DNA of 8,886 nucleotides from Gammaproteobacteria bacterium (GTDB taxonomy: Bacteria > Pseudomonadota > Gammaproteobacteria > Nitrococcales > Nitrococcaceae), in NCBI GenBank assembly GCA_018334525.1, contig JAGXLT010000026.1, positions 1 to 8,886 of the forward strand, read 5' to 3'. The position numbers and the translations under genes are program-made. The first letter of the stretch is position 1; the number at the start of each line of letters is the position of its first letter. Below, piece after piece: positions 1 through 8,514 of the stretch. The notes under the pieces were generated by a model. The model had not been told where the DNA came from. It ran no database searches and saw only the letters and a program-made list of their open reading frames with translations.

Positions 1-368
1 CCGCGAGTGCCAAACACACGTCGGGTTATCGAATTGTAGAAGGTTTTGGCAAACCCGGCGTCGGGTATGTCTTCAATGCGCCGACCGAAGTACTCACGAA
101 CAGCCTCCCACAGCTTATGATCGGTTATCTGATCGCCGAGGTCGGTGTGTAAATGCTTAACAGTACGCTGAGCCCATTGCTCATAGAGTTCAACGCGACG
201 TGCGATGTCGGCCATCTGGCCCTTCCAGTCACGGGCGACAAACCGTTTCTTGGCACGAGCTGTTATTCGTCGGAAATCCTGATTATATCGATCAAAGCCA
301 TCATTAATACGCCAAGCTGTGCGGGCGACAAGTGCCGCCCGCCCGGTAGCTTCGCGTGTGGAGGGAAT
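1..368 (-). CDS. aceK: Isocitrate dehydrogenase kinase/phosphatase AceK, N-terminal part (truncated by window edge)
   Basis: AceK phosphorylates and dephosphorylates isocitrate dehydrogenase in the cytoplasm, diverting isocitrate to the glyoxylate bypass. The frame is open from position 1 to beyond 368. It gives an AceK-like N-terminus: ARTAWRINDGFDRYNQDF resembles E. coli AQTILQGFDAQYGRF, followed by RFVARDWKGQMADIARRVEL and, near the edge, FAKTFYNSITRRVFGTRG, matching E. coli AESFFNSVYCRLFDHRS. About 122 residues are present; the catalytic kinase domain lies outside the window. It follows icd directly (icd stop 371-373), so co-transcription and translational coupling are likely. No ATG, GTG or TTG occurs in frame upstream of the conserved part. 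ATT at 366-368 is chosen because GGAGG at 376-380 sits 7 nt upstream and the product would begin MPSTREATGR, a length that fits the family. CTG at 372-374, overlapping the icd TGA, is the alternative but abuts the Shine-Dalgarno. Identity is from remembered family sequences; the start is inferred. Confidence 0.88.
   Translation of the reverse strand, partial: MPSTREATGRAALVARTAWRINDGFDRYNQDFRRITARAKKRFVARDWKGQMADIARRVELYEQWAQRTVKHLHTDLGDQITDHKLWEAVREYFGRRIEDIPDAGFAKTFYNSITRRVFGTR
321..342 (-). other. Inverted repeat (potential RNA hairpin) in the first codons of aceK
   Basis: GCGGGCG at 321-327 is the exact reverse complement of CGCCCGC at 336-342, with an 8-base loop. In the aceK mRNA this GC-only 7-bp stem would lie about 26-47 nt after the inferred ATT start, near the downstream edge of an initiating ribosome's footprint. 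It could modulate AceK translation, or simply reflect GC-rich Gly/Arg/Ala codons. No poly-T follows, so it is not a terminator. Confidence 0.4.
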
Positions 369-370
369 GG

Positions 371-1669
<1,299 letters not shown>

Positions 1670-1812
1670 AATGGGTCTCTCTGTCAGTTACTTATACGTT
1701 TAACCGGGCATTATTTTTCCATATTCCGACGATGGAAGACAGCGCAGTAAGAATTCACGGTTCAACCTACGTATCATGGTGGTTGGAATTTTTCCTGGAG
1801 TTTTTAGCGATC
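1670..1812. promoter_or_regulatory. Divergent intergenic region between icd and the FAD/Fe-S oxidoreductase
   Basis: This 143-bp AT-richer stretch separates two divergently transcribed genes and should hold both promoters. On the minus strand a TATAAG (about 1687-1692) is a possible -10 for icd, but a convincing -35 at 16-18 bp is not visible. On the plus strand GGAG at 1797-1800 is the best Shine-Dalgarno for the oxidoreductase, 12 nt before ATG 1813, a rather long spacing. A short inverted repeat, GGAA-TTT-TTCC, lies just upstream near 1786-1796. No clear operator was recognised. Confidence 0.4.
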
Positions 1813-4800
1813 ATGTCTGTTTCCGCCCCGCCCAGAATTCGCGAGATCCCTTACAACTACACCTCATCGTCTGATCGTGAAATTGTTCAACGCTACTTAA
1901 GTCGGGAGGGATGGGAGATTTTAGAGACGCTGCGTGAGCAGCGCCGTACCGGTATTTCTGCGCGAATGCTCTTCGAGGTGCTGGGCGATTTATGGGTTGT
2001 GGATCGCAACCCGTATATCCAAGAAGATCTGTTGAGTAATGCCGAGCGTCGGCGGGCATTAACCGACGCGATGCGGCATCGGCTTGAGCAGATTGACCGG
2101 CGAGCGGATGGTAATACCCAGGCTTTGGCATTAGCAAATACATGCCGGCTAGCCGTAGAGCGCTTTGAGCAGCAATTTAGCGAGATTCAAAAGTTACGCG
2201 TACGGGCACTCAAGGCATTCTCTCCCCATACAGCTGCGCATAACGTTTGTTTTGACGGATTAAGCCGCGCGGCTCATCAGACAGATGCCACTGACTGGCG
2301 GGTGGCCTTGCCCTTCGTTGTGCTGACACCTGATTCAGAGGCGGAAATGGCAGCCCTGGTCGCCAGTGCTATAGAGCTGGGGTTAACTGTTATTCCCCGT
2401 GGCGGTGGCACGGGGTATACGGGTGGGGCGGTACCGCTTGATGGCTTCTCAGCGGTTATTAATACCGAGAAGCTGGAGAGGATCGGGGCGGTCGAGCTCA
2501 CCCCATTGCCGGGCGTTGAGCGCGCAGTGCCTACCATCGCGGTCGAAGCGGGTGTGGTCACGCGACGGGTTGAGGAAACCGCCGATCGAGCCGGCCTCGT
2601 CTTTGCGGTGGATCCGACTTCGAGCGATGCGAGCACGATTGGTGGAAATGTTGCCATGAATGCCGGCGGTAAAAAGGCGGTTCTTTGGGGAACCACGCTC
2701 GATAATTTGGCGAGTTGGCGAATGGTCACTCCAAATGCTGAGTGGCTGGAAATCGAGCGGTTGGAACATAACCTGGGCAAAATTCACTGTCAGGAGACGG
2801 TGCGCTTTCGGGTATCGCGTTTTGCCGCAGATGGCAAAACTCCGATCGGTGAGCCAACGGTTATTGCTCTGCCCGGGGCGAGCTTACGCAAGATCGGCTT
2901 GGGTAAAGATGTTACGGACAAGGTGCTAGGCGGGTTGCCTGGCGTTCAAAAAGAGGGCTGTGACGGGTTGATTACCTCGGCACGCTTCATTCTGCATGTC
3001 ATGCCCAAGTTTACGCGTACCGTTTGTTTAGAGTTCTATGGAACGGATTTACATCAGGCGGTGCCGTCGATTGTTGAGGTTATCGACACCTTAGAGGCAA
3101 ATCCGGCCGTGCAGTTAGCTGGTCTTGAGCATTTGGACGAGCGGTATATTCGCGCCGTGGGTTATGCGCCAAAAGGGGAGCGTGGCGAAAAACCGCGCAT
3201 GCTTTTATTAGCCGATATTGCCAGTGATGATGACGCCGCATGTCAGGCTGCGGCTGAAGATATGGTTAGCCGAGTGAGTACGCGGGATGCCGATGGGTTT
3301 ATTGCGGTATCCGCTGAAGCGCGACGAACTTTCTGGGCGGATCGCTCCCGCACTGCTGCCATTGCAGCACATACCAACGCTTTTAAGATCAATGAAGATG
3401 TTGTGATTCCGCTTGATCGTCTCGCTGATTACAGCGAGGGCATTGAACAAATAAATATTGTTGAATCGCTGCGTAACAAACTGACTATTCTGGAGGCTGC
3501 GCACGAATATCTTGAAGGCCCGATGGCGGAGCTTAGTGCAAAGGCCGATTATGCAGCTCGCGAAGATCTGTCTACCAGTTCTGAGGGCGGCAGTATCCTC
3601 GCGCGCAAACGGCAGGCGGCGCTGCTACATCTACAGGCAGTAAAAGAAGACTGGCAGGGGCTCTTAAACGCTGTAGAGGCTCAGGACTCAGATACGCTCA
3701 ATCAGCTGCTGCGTCGTGAACGACGGGTATCTTACCGGGATGAAGTCGCTCGGAAACTTAATGAAATTTATGATGGTCGTGATTTTGAGCCCGTCCGTAA
3801 TAAGCTCAACGCGATTCATAAACAACTACGATCGAGCCGGCTTTTCATTGCGCTGCACATGCACGCGGGCGATGGGAACGTGCATACCAACATCCCTGTG
3901 CATTCTAACGACTACGCAATGATGCGGCGCGCGGACGAGCTGGTAGACCAGATTATGGCTCTGGCTAAAAGCCTGAATGGTGTTATCTCCGGTGAACATG
4001 GCATAGGTCTTACCAAGTTTCAGTACTTGGAACCCGCGCAACGTCAGGCATTTGCAGCCTATAAGAGGGAGGTTGATCCTCAGGGGCATTTTAATCGTGG
4101 TAAGTTGCTTGATGGTGCAAATCTTGACGCCGCTTACACACCTTCTTTGCGGTTGGTTCAGGAAGAAGCCCTTATTCTTGAGCAAAGTGAGCTGGGCGAG
4201 CTTAACGAAGATATTAAAGACTGTTTGCGTTGCGGAAAATGTAAGCCGGTCTGCACAACGCATGTGCCGCGGGCGAATCTACGCTACTCACCCCGCGATA
4301 AAATTCTCGGAACAAATCTTTTAATCGAAGCGTTTTTGTACGAAGAACAAACGCGCCGGGGGCTTTCATTACAGCATTGGACTGAGATGAATGACATTGC
4401 TGATCATTGCACAATCTGCCATCGCTGCGTAACGCCATGCCCGGTCAACATTGATTATGGTGAGGTTACGATCAAGATGCGTCATGCCCTGAAAAAACAG
4501 GGCAAACGGCGAGAGAGTATGGCTTCAAAAGCGGCCATGGCGTTTTTGAATATCACCGATTCAGGACAGATCCGTTTGATGCGGCGAGGCATGATGCAAT
4601 GGGGATATGGCGCTCAGCGCCTCGGGCATCATCTGGCACGACAAGTTGGCTTAGCGGGGACGCGAGATAGTGTGCCGGACTCGACTGTTAAGCATCGGCC
4701 CCGCCCAACGCGAGACTTATCCGGTGTGCCGGCGCAAGTTGTGCATTTTCTTCGTAAACCATTGCCTGACGCATTACCGCGTCAAACCATGCGCCAGCTG

Positions 4801-5658
4801 ATTGGTGCTGAGGATCCCCGGTATGTACCCATCCTCTCTAACCCATCGCGTACGGACGAACAGTCAGACAGCGTATTTTATTTTCCCGGTTGCGGGTCAG
4901 AGCGCCTGTTTAGTCAGATCGGCTTAGCAACGCTTGCCATGTTGCATGACTCAGGCGCCCGGACTGTCCTGCCACCGGGCTATCTGTGTTGTGGCTATCC
5001 GCAGACTTCTTCGGGTGATATCGAGAAGGGCAGGCAGATCACCACTGAAAATCGGGTGCTGTTTCATCGTGTTGCCAATACGCTGAACTATCTCGATATT
5101 CGCACGGTTGTCGTGTCTTGCGGCACTTGTATGGATCAGCTCTTAAAATACGAATTCCAGCAGATCTTTCCGGATTGCCGTTTGTTGGATATCCACGAGT
5201 ACCTATTGGAGAAGGGCTATCAGCTCAATGGCATAGAGGGAACTCAATATCTCTATCACGAGCCCTGCCACACACCGATGAAAACGCAGACAGGTGAATC
5301 GGTGGCCTCGGCTTTGATGGGCCAGGAGGTCGCGCTAAATGATCGATGCTGTGGAGAAGCCGGCACCTTTGCGGTGGCCCGTCCGGATATTGCCACGCAG
5401 GTGCGCTTCCGCAAGGAAGAAGAGATTAACGCTGGGCTTGAAACGCTGACAGGCGCGCCGGTCGCGGAGAAGGGTAAAGTCAAAATGCTGACCTCTTGTC
5501 CGGCCTGCCTGCAGGGGTTGTCTCGTTACAGCGAAGACACCGGGGTTGAGGCGGACTATATCGTGACGGAAATGGCGAAGCATCTGCTGGGCGAGGATTG
5601 GCCCAATCGTTTTGTTGAATCGGTACGTGCGGGTGGGGTAGAGCGGGTATTGCTATAA
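1813..5658 (+). CDS. Giant FAD-linked / 4Fe-4S oxidoreductase with DUF3683 and CCG domains (2-hydroxyacid dehydrogenase-like)
   Basis: Probably oxidises a 2-hydroxy acid by FAD and passes electrons through Fe-S clusters to the respiratory chain; the substrate is unknown. It combines GlcD-like and GlcF-like halves in one 1281-residue chain. Residue positions below count from this start. An N-terminal DUF3683-like region begins [21 protein letters not shown]-type FAD domain follows (about 163-310) with [11 protein letters not shown] at 195-205. The FAD-oxidase C domain has [10 protein letters not shown] at 682-691 and GEHGIG at 727-732. Two CxxCxxCxxxC clusters have first cysteines at 804 and 866. 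Two CCG modules follow: PGCG 1025-1028, CCG 1059-1061, SCGTC 1102-1106, then HEPCH 1149-1153, CCG 1179-1181, CPAC 1229-1232. Homologues begin just before REIPYNYT, so ATG 1813 is preferred; an upstream in-frame ATG at 1732 would add 27 residues but lacks a Shine-Dalgarno. A helical stretch of about 130 residues (roughly 548-676) splits the FAD-oxidase C domain. No signal peptide; probably cytoplasmic, perhaps membrane-associated. The frame is intact. Confidence 0.9.
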   Translation: MSVSAPPRIREIPYNYTSSSDREIVQRYLSREGWEILETLREQRRTGISARMLFEVLGDLWVVDRNPYIQEDLLSNAERRRALTDAMRHRLEQIDRRADGNTQALALANTCRLAVERFEQQFSEIQKLRVRALKAFSPHTAAHNVCFDGLSRAAHQTDATDWRVALPFVVLTPDSEAEMAALVASAIELGLTVIPRGGGTGYTGGAVPLDGFSAVINTEKLERIGAVELTPLPGVERAVPTIAVEAGVVTRRVEETADRAGLVFAVDPTSSDASTIGGNVAMNAGGKKAVLWGTTLDNLASWRMVTPNAEWLEIERLEHNLGKIHCQETVRFRVSRFAADGKTPIGEPTVIALPGASLRKIGLGKDVTDKVLGGLPGVQKEGCDGLITSARFILHVMPKFTRTVCLEFYGTDLHQAVPSIVEVIDTLEANPAVQLAGLEHLDERYIRAVGYAPKGERGEKPRMLLLADIASDDDAACQAAAEDMVSRVSTRDADGFIAVSAEARRTFWADRSRTAAIAAHTNAFKINEDVVIPLDRLADYSEGIEQINIVESLRNKLTILEAAHEYLEGPMAELSAKADYAAREDLSTSSEGGSILARKRQAALLHLQAVKEDWQGLLNAVEAQDSDTLNQLLRRERRVSYRDEVARKLNEIYDGRDFEPVRNKLNAIHKQLRSSRLFIALHMHAGDGNVHTNIPVHSNDYAMMRRADELVDQIMALAKSLNGVISGEHGIGLTKFQYLEPAQRQAFAAYKREVDPQGHFNRGKLLDGANLDAAYTPSLRLVQEEALILEQSELGELNEDIKDCLRCGKCKPVCTTHVPRANLRYSPRDKILGTNLLIEAFLYEEQTRRGLSLQHWTEMNDIADHCTICHRCVTPCPVNIDYGEVTIKMRHALKKQGKRRESMASKAAMAFLNITDSGQIRLMRRGMMQWGYGAQRLGHHLARQVGLAGTRDSVPDSTVKHRPRPTRDLSGVPAQVVHFLRKPLPDALPRQTMRQLIGAEDPRYVPILSNPSRTDEQSDSVFYFPGCGSERLFSQIGLATLAMLHDSGARTVLPPGYLCCGYPQTSSGDIEKGRQITTENRVLFHRVANTLNYLDIRTVVVSCGTCMDQLLKYEFQQIFPDCRLLDIHEYLLEKGYQLNGIEGTQYLYHEPCHTPMKTQTGESVASALMGQEVALNDRCCGEAGTFAVARPDIATQVRFRKEEEINAGLETLTGAPVAEKGKVKMLTSCPACLQGLSRYSEDTGVEADYIVTEMAKHLLGEDWPNRFVESVRAGGVERVLL

Positions 5659-5737
5659 ATCTTGTCTTAGATCAGCTACCTCCTGTTGGGCACTTGCTAC
5701 GGTAAGCTCAGAATGAAGCGTAATAGTGAAGTGTCTG
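5659..5737. promoter_or_regulatory. Short spacer upstream of ppk2
   Basis: This 79-bp gap between the oxidoreductase stop and the ppk2 start has no hairpin followed by T residues, so no intrinsic terminator is evident and read-through into ppk2 is possible. A TTGGGC hexamer near 5684 is -35-like, but no good -10 stands at the right distance. Upstream of ATG 5738 is GAAG (5728-5731) at 6 nt, a weak Shine-Dalgarno. Confidence 0.3.
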
Positions 5738-6853
5738 ATGGAAAACCGTGATGTGAATAATGCCATAGAGGCCGCTAATGAAAGCATGGAATCTGCTCTG
5801 CGTGATATCTCTAACGAGGCAATAGAGGCTAAGGGTAAGTCAAAGAAAAAGCTGGCCCGGCTGGCTGAAGATATTGCCGCGATTATTGAAGGTGCGTCCC
5901 CAGATGACGTTACTATTCTGCGCCGGGCTCTGATGCATGAGGAAGTCGCACGGCAGCGCGGGCAGGCGGTTAGCGGCGATGATGCCTTATCGGAAAATTG
6001 GCGGCAGGGCGGCTATCCCTATCTCAACCGACTCCGGCGTAAAACCTATGAGCAGCAGAAATATGATCTTCAGCGGGAGCTATTAAAACTGCAGCGATGG
6101 GTTAAAGAGACGGGTGCCCGGGTTGTTATTTTATTTGAAGGGCGGGATGCGGCCGGAAAAGGCGGCACGATTAAGCGTTTTATGGAACATCTCAATCCGC
6201 GTGGCGCACGCGTGGTGGCGCTCGAAAAGCCAACGGATATTGAGAAGGGCCAATGGTATTTCCAGCGGTATGTGCAGCATTTGCCAACAGCCGGGGAAAT
6301 GGTGTTATTTGATCGCTCCTGGTACAACCGGGCTGGCGTCGAGCGAGTGATGGGTTTTTGTACGGATGAGGAATATGCGGAATTCATTCGGCAGGCGCCT
6401 GAGTTTGAAAGAAACCTGGTTCGCTCAGGTATTCATGTCATTAAATTCTGGTTCTCGGTCAGCCGTGATGAGCAACGTCGGCGGTTTAAAGAGCGTGAAG
6501 CGCATCCGTTAAAACAATGGAAGCTCAGCCCCATTGACATGGCGTCACTCGATAAGTGGGACGATTACACCGCCGCGAAAGAACAGATGTTTTTTTACAC
6601 CGATATATCCGAGGCGCCTTGGATCATGGTGAAGTCGGATTGTAAAAAGCGAGCCCGGCTCAATGCCATGCGGTACACCTTGCATCACATTCCTTATACG
6701 AACAGAGACTTACAACGTATTGGTAATGTTGATCCGCTCATTGTCGGTCGGGCGAATATTTTGCATGATGCCGAAGAGACTAAGCTGGGTGCAGCTGTGG
6801 ATCCGGAGCTAAGCGGTGTGCCTACTCTGGCTGCGCTATCAAAGATCGGTTAG
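5738..6853 (+). CDS. ppk2: Polyphosphate kinase 2 family protein
   Basis: PPK2 enzymes transfer phosphate between inorganic polyphosphate and nucleoside diphosphates, usually making ATP or GTP from polyphosphate. This 371-residue protein carries a single PPK2 domain over roughly residues 85-320. Walker A is GRDAAGKGG at 135-143, after the strand VVILFE. GQWYFQRYVQHLP precedes Walker B in VLFDRSWYNRAGVERVMGF (Asp192). The lid has RRRFKEREAHPLKQWKLSP at 247-265, and YTNRDLQRIGNVDPLIVGR closes the domain. One domain with this lid fits class I rather than the duplicated class II. An N-terminal extension of about 80 residues, charged and helix-like, has no function I recognise. The start is uncertain: in-frame GTG at 5726 would add four residues (MKCL); ATG 5738 is preferred for its weak GAAG Shine-Dalgarno. 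It may be co-transcribed with the upstream oxidoreductase. Its 3' end overlaps the convergent photolyase-like gene by 15 bp. Whether ADP or GDP is preferred cannot be told. Confidence 0.93.
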   Translation: MENRDVNNAIEAANESMESALRDISNEAIEAKGKSKKKLARLAEDIAAIIEGASPDDVTILRRALMHEEVARQRGQAVSGDDALSENWRQGGYPYLNRLRRKTYEQQKYDLQRELLKLQRWVKETGARVVILFEGRDAAGKGGTIKRFMEHLNPRGARVVALEKPTDIEKGQWYFQRYVQHLPTAGEMVLFDRSWYNRAGVERVMGFCTDEEYAEFIRQAPEFERNLVRSGIHVIKFWFSVSRDEQRRRFKEREAHPLKQWKLSPIDMASLDKWDDYTAAKEQMFFYTDISEAPWIMVKSDCKKRARLNAMRYTLHHIPYTNRDLQRIGNVDPLIVGRANILHDAEETKLGAAVDPELSGVPTLAALSKIG

Positions 6854-7999
6854 GTCGACGCCTTTCCAGAACCGGAAAAAGCCGTGTGTGGCAAGCGGCC
6901 ACCAGCGTAAATCCCAGGCGCGCGGCACCGCAATGACGTTTATGCCATGTGCCTGAAGCACTAAACGCAGAGCGTGAACGGCATCCGCGGTGGGGCCGCA
7001 GGGCACATAGGCGGTTAAAAGCCGTTTGACTCCGGCCTGAGAAAGTTTCTCGGCTAACCGGTTAAATGCGGCATCATTCGCGTCAAACTGCGCGGACGGC
7101 GCATTAGCTTCGGGCCTGTTCCTGCGTAAGGCGTCTGCTACTGCTTCACGAGCGAATTGCTTAGGTGCCTCACCCACGGGTAACGCCGAGCGCCATTCCG
7201 TTGCGCATAAGCCAGCTGTATAAGCCCATGGTTGCTGACCAAACAGGCTTTCGGGGCAGAGGTCGTCTTCGGTAATTAACAAACCCGTTCGGGTGGTGAC
7301 CTCCCAGGCTTCAGGCGCAGGCAAAGGAATGCGAGCGGGCACTGGGGCCGGCGGGGGCGGAGTGACGCCGCGTGCCAGTCCGGTCGGGCTGTGTTGCCCC
7401 AGTGTGTGTTTTTCAATATTCCGTGTGCTCGCGAGATAGATTTTGTTATTGGTGTGATATCCCCCGACCCATCGCCACGACAACGTGTTCGAGGCGGGAT
7501 CTCCATCAATTAGATAACGCAAAAATAAATCGGCACCGGATTGCCAGGACCGCCCCAGGGTGAACTGCCAAATGCTCGCGAACCACATGCGAACATGATT
7601 ATGCAGATAGCCGGTGTTTTTGAGTTCAGCCTCCCAGGCATCCAGACATTCAATGCCGCTTGGGGCGTCAGACTGTGTGGGTGGCGTTTGGCGATACTCC
7701 TTCCACAGGGTGGGGCGCTGCTCCAGATAGCCTTTCCAATAAACCCGCCAGAAAACTTCCTGAATAAACTTCTCGGCATCATTACTTCCATGGTGTGCGA
7801 TGGCAGCGGCAATGACTTCTTCTTCGGTGATTAAGCGATGACGAAGCCATGGTGAAAGGCTTGAGACGGTAGGGAGTCCAGTGGGGTGGCGCACGTCATT
7901 ACGATGCTCACGGTAATGGGCACCGGCATAAGGTAAAAAGGCCTCGAGTCTTTTTAGGCCCTCTTCTCGGGTCGGGATGGGGGCATTAGCAAATGGCAT
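6839..7999 (-). CDS. Photolyase/cryptochrome-like FAD protein with FAD domain first and an antenna-like C-terminal domain
   Basis: Likely a light-dependent flavoprotein, possibly a DNA photolyase. The 386-residue protein starts almost directly in the FAD_binding_7 domain rather than with the usual N-terminal antenna-binding domain. Visible motifs: SSLSPWLRHRLIT (46-58), KFIQEVFWRVYWKGYLE (77-93), TGYLHNHVRMWFASIW (129-144) and YLIDGDPASNTLSWRWVGG (162-180). Here Asn171 and Trp175 align with E. coli photolyase Asn378 (flavin N5 contact) and Trp382 (first electron-transfer Trp). A proline-rich linker (213-230) follows. Residues 236-386 then alternate strands and helices; TAYVPCGPTADAVHALRLVL, GINVIAVPRAWD and ATHGFFRFWKG resemble the end of the canonical antenna domain, suggesting circular permutation (inference). 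Its start overlaps the alkyltransferase gene by 14 bp, so translation is probably coupled; AAGGA lies about 10 nt upstream. Its end overlaps ppk2 tail to tail. Lesion specificity, or a signalling role instead, cannot be determined. Confidence 0.85.
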   Translation of the reverse strand: MPFANAPIPTREEGLKRLEAFLPYAGAHYREHRNDVRHPTGLPTVSSLSPWLRHRLITEEEVIAAAIAHHGSNDAEKFIQEVFWRVYWKGYLEQRPTLWKEYRQTPPTQSDAPSGIECLDAWEAELKNTGYLHNHVRMWFASIWQFTLGRSWQSGADLFLRYLIDGDPASNTLSWRWVGGYHTNNKIYLASTRNIEKHTLGQHSPTGLARGVTPPPPAPVPARIPLPAPEAWEVTTRTGLLITEDDLCPESLFGQQPWAYTAGLCATEWRSALPVGEAPKQFAREAVADALRRNRPEANAPSAQFDANDAAFNRLAEKLSQAGVKRLLTAYVPCGPTADAVHALRLVLQAHGINVIAVPRAWDLRWWPLATHGFFRFWKGVDLTDL

Positions 8000-8468
8000 A
8001 GAGGGTCGATCCTTTTGATTCGGCGTTTAGGAGTGCGGCTTTACGCCACAGCTCTTGAGAATAGCCGCCAAGCTGCCCGTTGAGGCGAATAACACGGTGA
8101 CAGGGAATGATGCCGGGTAATGGGTTTGCGGCCACGGCGTTGGCGACGGCGCGAGTTGCGGTGGGATGCTGGATCCTTTCGGCGAGGGCCCGATAGCTCA
8201 GCGTTAATCCCGACTCGACTGACAGAAGCGCTTGCCAGACCTGACACTGAAATTCGGTGCCATGAACCGCTAAGTTTAACGGCAGGGCTGCGTCATACCA
8301 GGGATCAGGAAGCGCTTCCTGATCGGCACGGATATCATTAATAAATCGGCTCTCATGCAATGCGTTTTTACTCCCACGTAATTCCATCGTGCCGAAAGGG
8401 GTGGCCCATAATGCTCGATGTGTCTGGCTTTCGCTTGCAGGGCGGGGCAGAAGAATGACCGGTTTCAT
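7986..8468 (-). CDS. ogt: Methylated-DNA--protein-cysteine S-methyltransferase (O6-alkylguanine-DNA alkyltransferase)
   Basis: This suicide repair enzyme transfers the alkyl group of O6-alkylguanine or O4-alkylthymine to its own cysteine. The 160-residue product has the family layout: a poorly conserved N-terminal domain (about 1-70, with ATPFGTMEL at 22-30), then the DNA-binding/active-site domain. FQCQVWQALLSV (73-84) begins the catalytic domain. SYRALAERI holds Tyr92, and ATRAVANAVAANPLPGIIPCHRVI holds the base-flipping arginine (Arg106) and acceptor Cys123 in the PCHR motif. GQLGGYS and WRKAALLNAE close the domain. Length fits the short Ogt/AGT type without an Ada regulatory domain, so adaptive induction through its own N-terminus is not expected. 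AGGA lies 11 nt before ATG 8468. Its 3' end overlaps the photolyase-like gene, suggesting a two-gene repair operon. A divergent peptidase gene begins 47 bp away. The ogt symbol is by family; the paralogue class cannot be resolved. Confidence 0.95.
   Translation of the reverse strand: MKPVILLPRPASESQTHRALWATPFGTMELRGSKNALHESRFINDIRADQEALPDPWYDAALPLNLAVHGTEFQCQVWQALLSVESGLTLSYRALAERIQHPTATRAVANAVAANPLPGIIPCHRVIRLNGQLGGYSQELWRKAALLNAESKGSTLYAIC
8303..8324. repeat. Perfect 22-bp palindrome inside the alkyltransferase coding region
   Basis: The half-site GATCAGGAAGC is followed without spacer by its exact reverse complement. It lies in codons for residues 48-55 (around ADQEALPD) of the alkyltransferase, about 145-165 bp into the gene. 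Each end also carries a GATC. It could be an operator, a cruciform-prone site, or coincidence in coding sequence; no second copy was noticed in the window. Confidence 0.6.
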
Positions 8469-8514
8469 TTAACGCGTTATCCTACGGGTTTTGCATTACA
8501 ACGGAGCGGCAAGA
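8469..8514. promoter_or_regulatory. Compact divergent promoter region between ogt and the M42 peptidase gene
   Basis: Only 46 bp separate two divergent starts, so any promoters must overlap each other or the neighbouring coding sequence. GGAG at 8503-8506 is a good Shine-Dalgarno for the plus-strand gene (8 nt before ATG 8515). AGGA on the minus strand serves ogt. A 10-bp palindrome, TAACGCGTTA (8470-8479), abuts the ogt start. No convincing -35/-10 pair was found. Confidence 0.4.

Noticed and set aside
1732..1812. Upstream in-frame start adding 27 residues to the oxidoreductase
   Set aside because: No Shine-Dalgarno precedes it, and the added residues do not resemble the family's beginning, which starts just before REIPYNYT.
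3826..4263. Minus-strand open frame of 145 codons inside the oxidoreductase gene
   Set aside because: It is a shadow frame opposite the HAGDGNVH and GEHGIG region, with no motif or initiation signal.
5713..5751. Twelve-codon open frame (MKRNSEVSDGKP) just ahead of ppk2, considered as a leader peptide
   Set aside because: It overlaps the ppk2 start out of frame, has no good ribosome binding site, and shows no attenuator-like structure.
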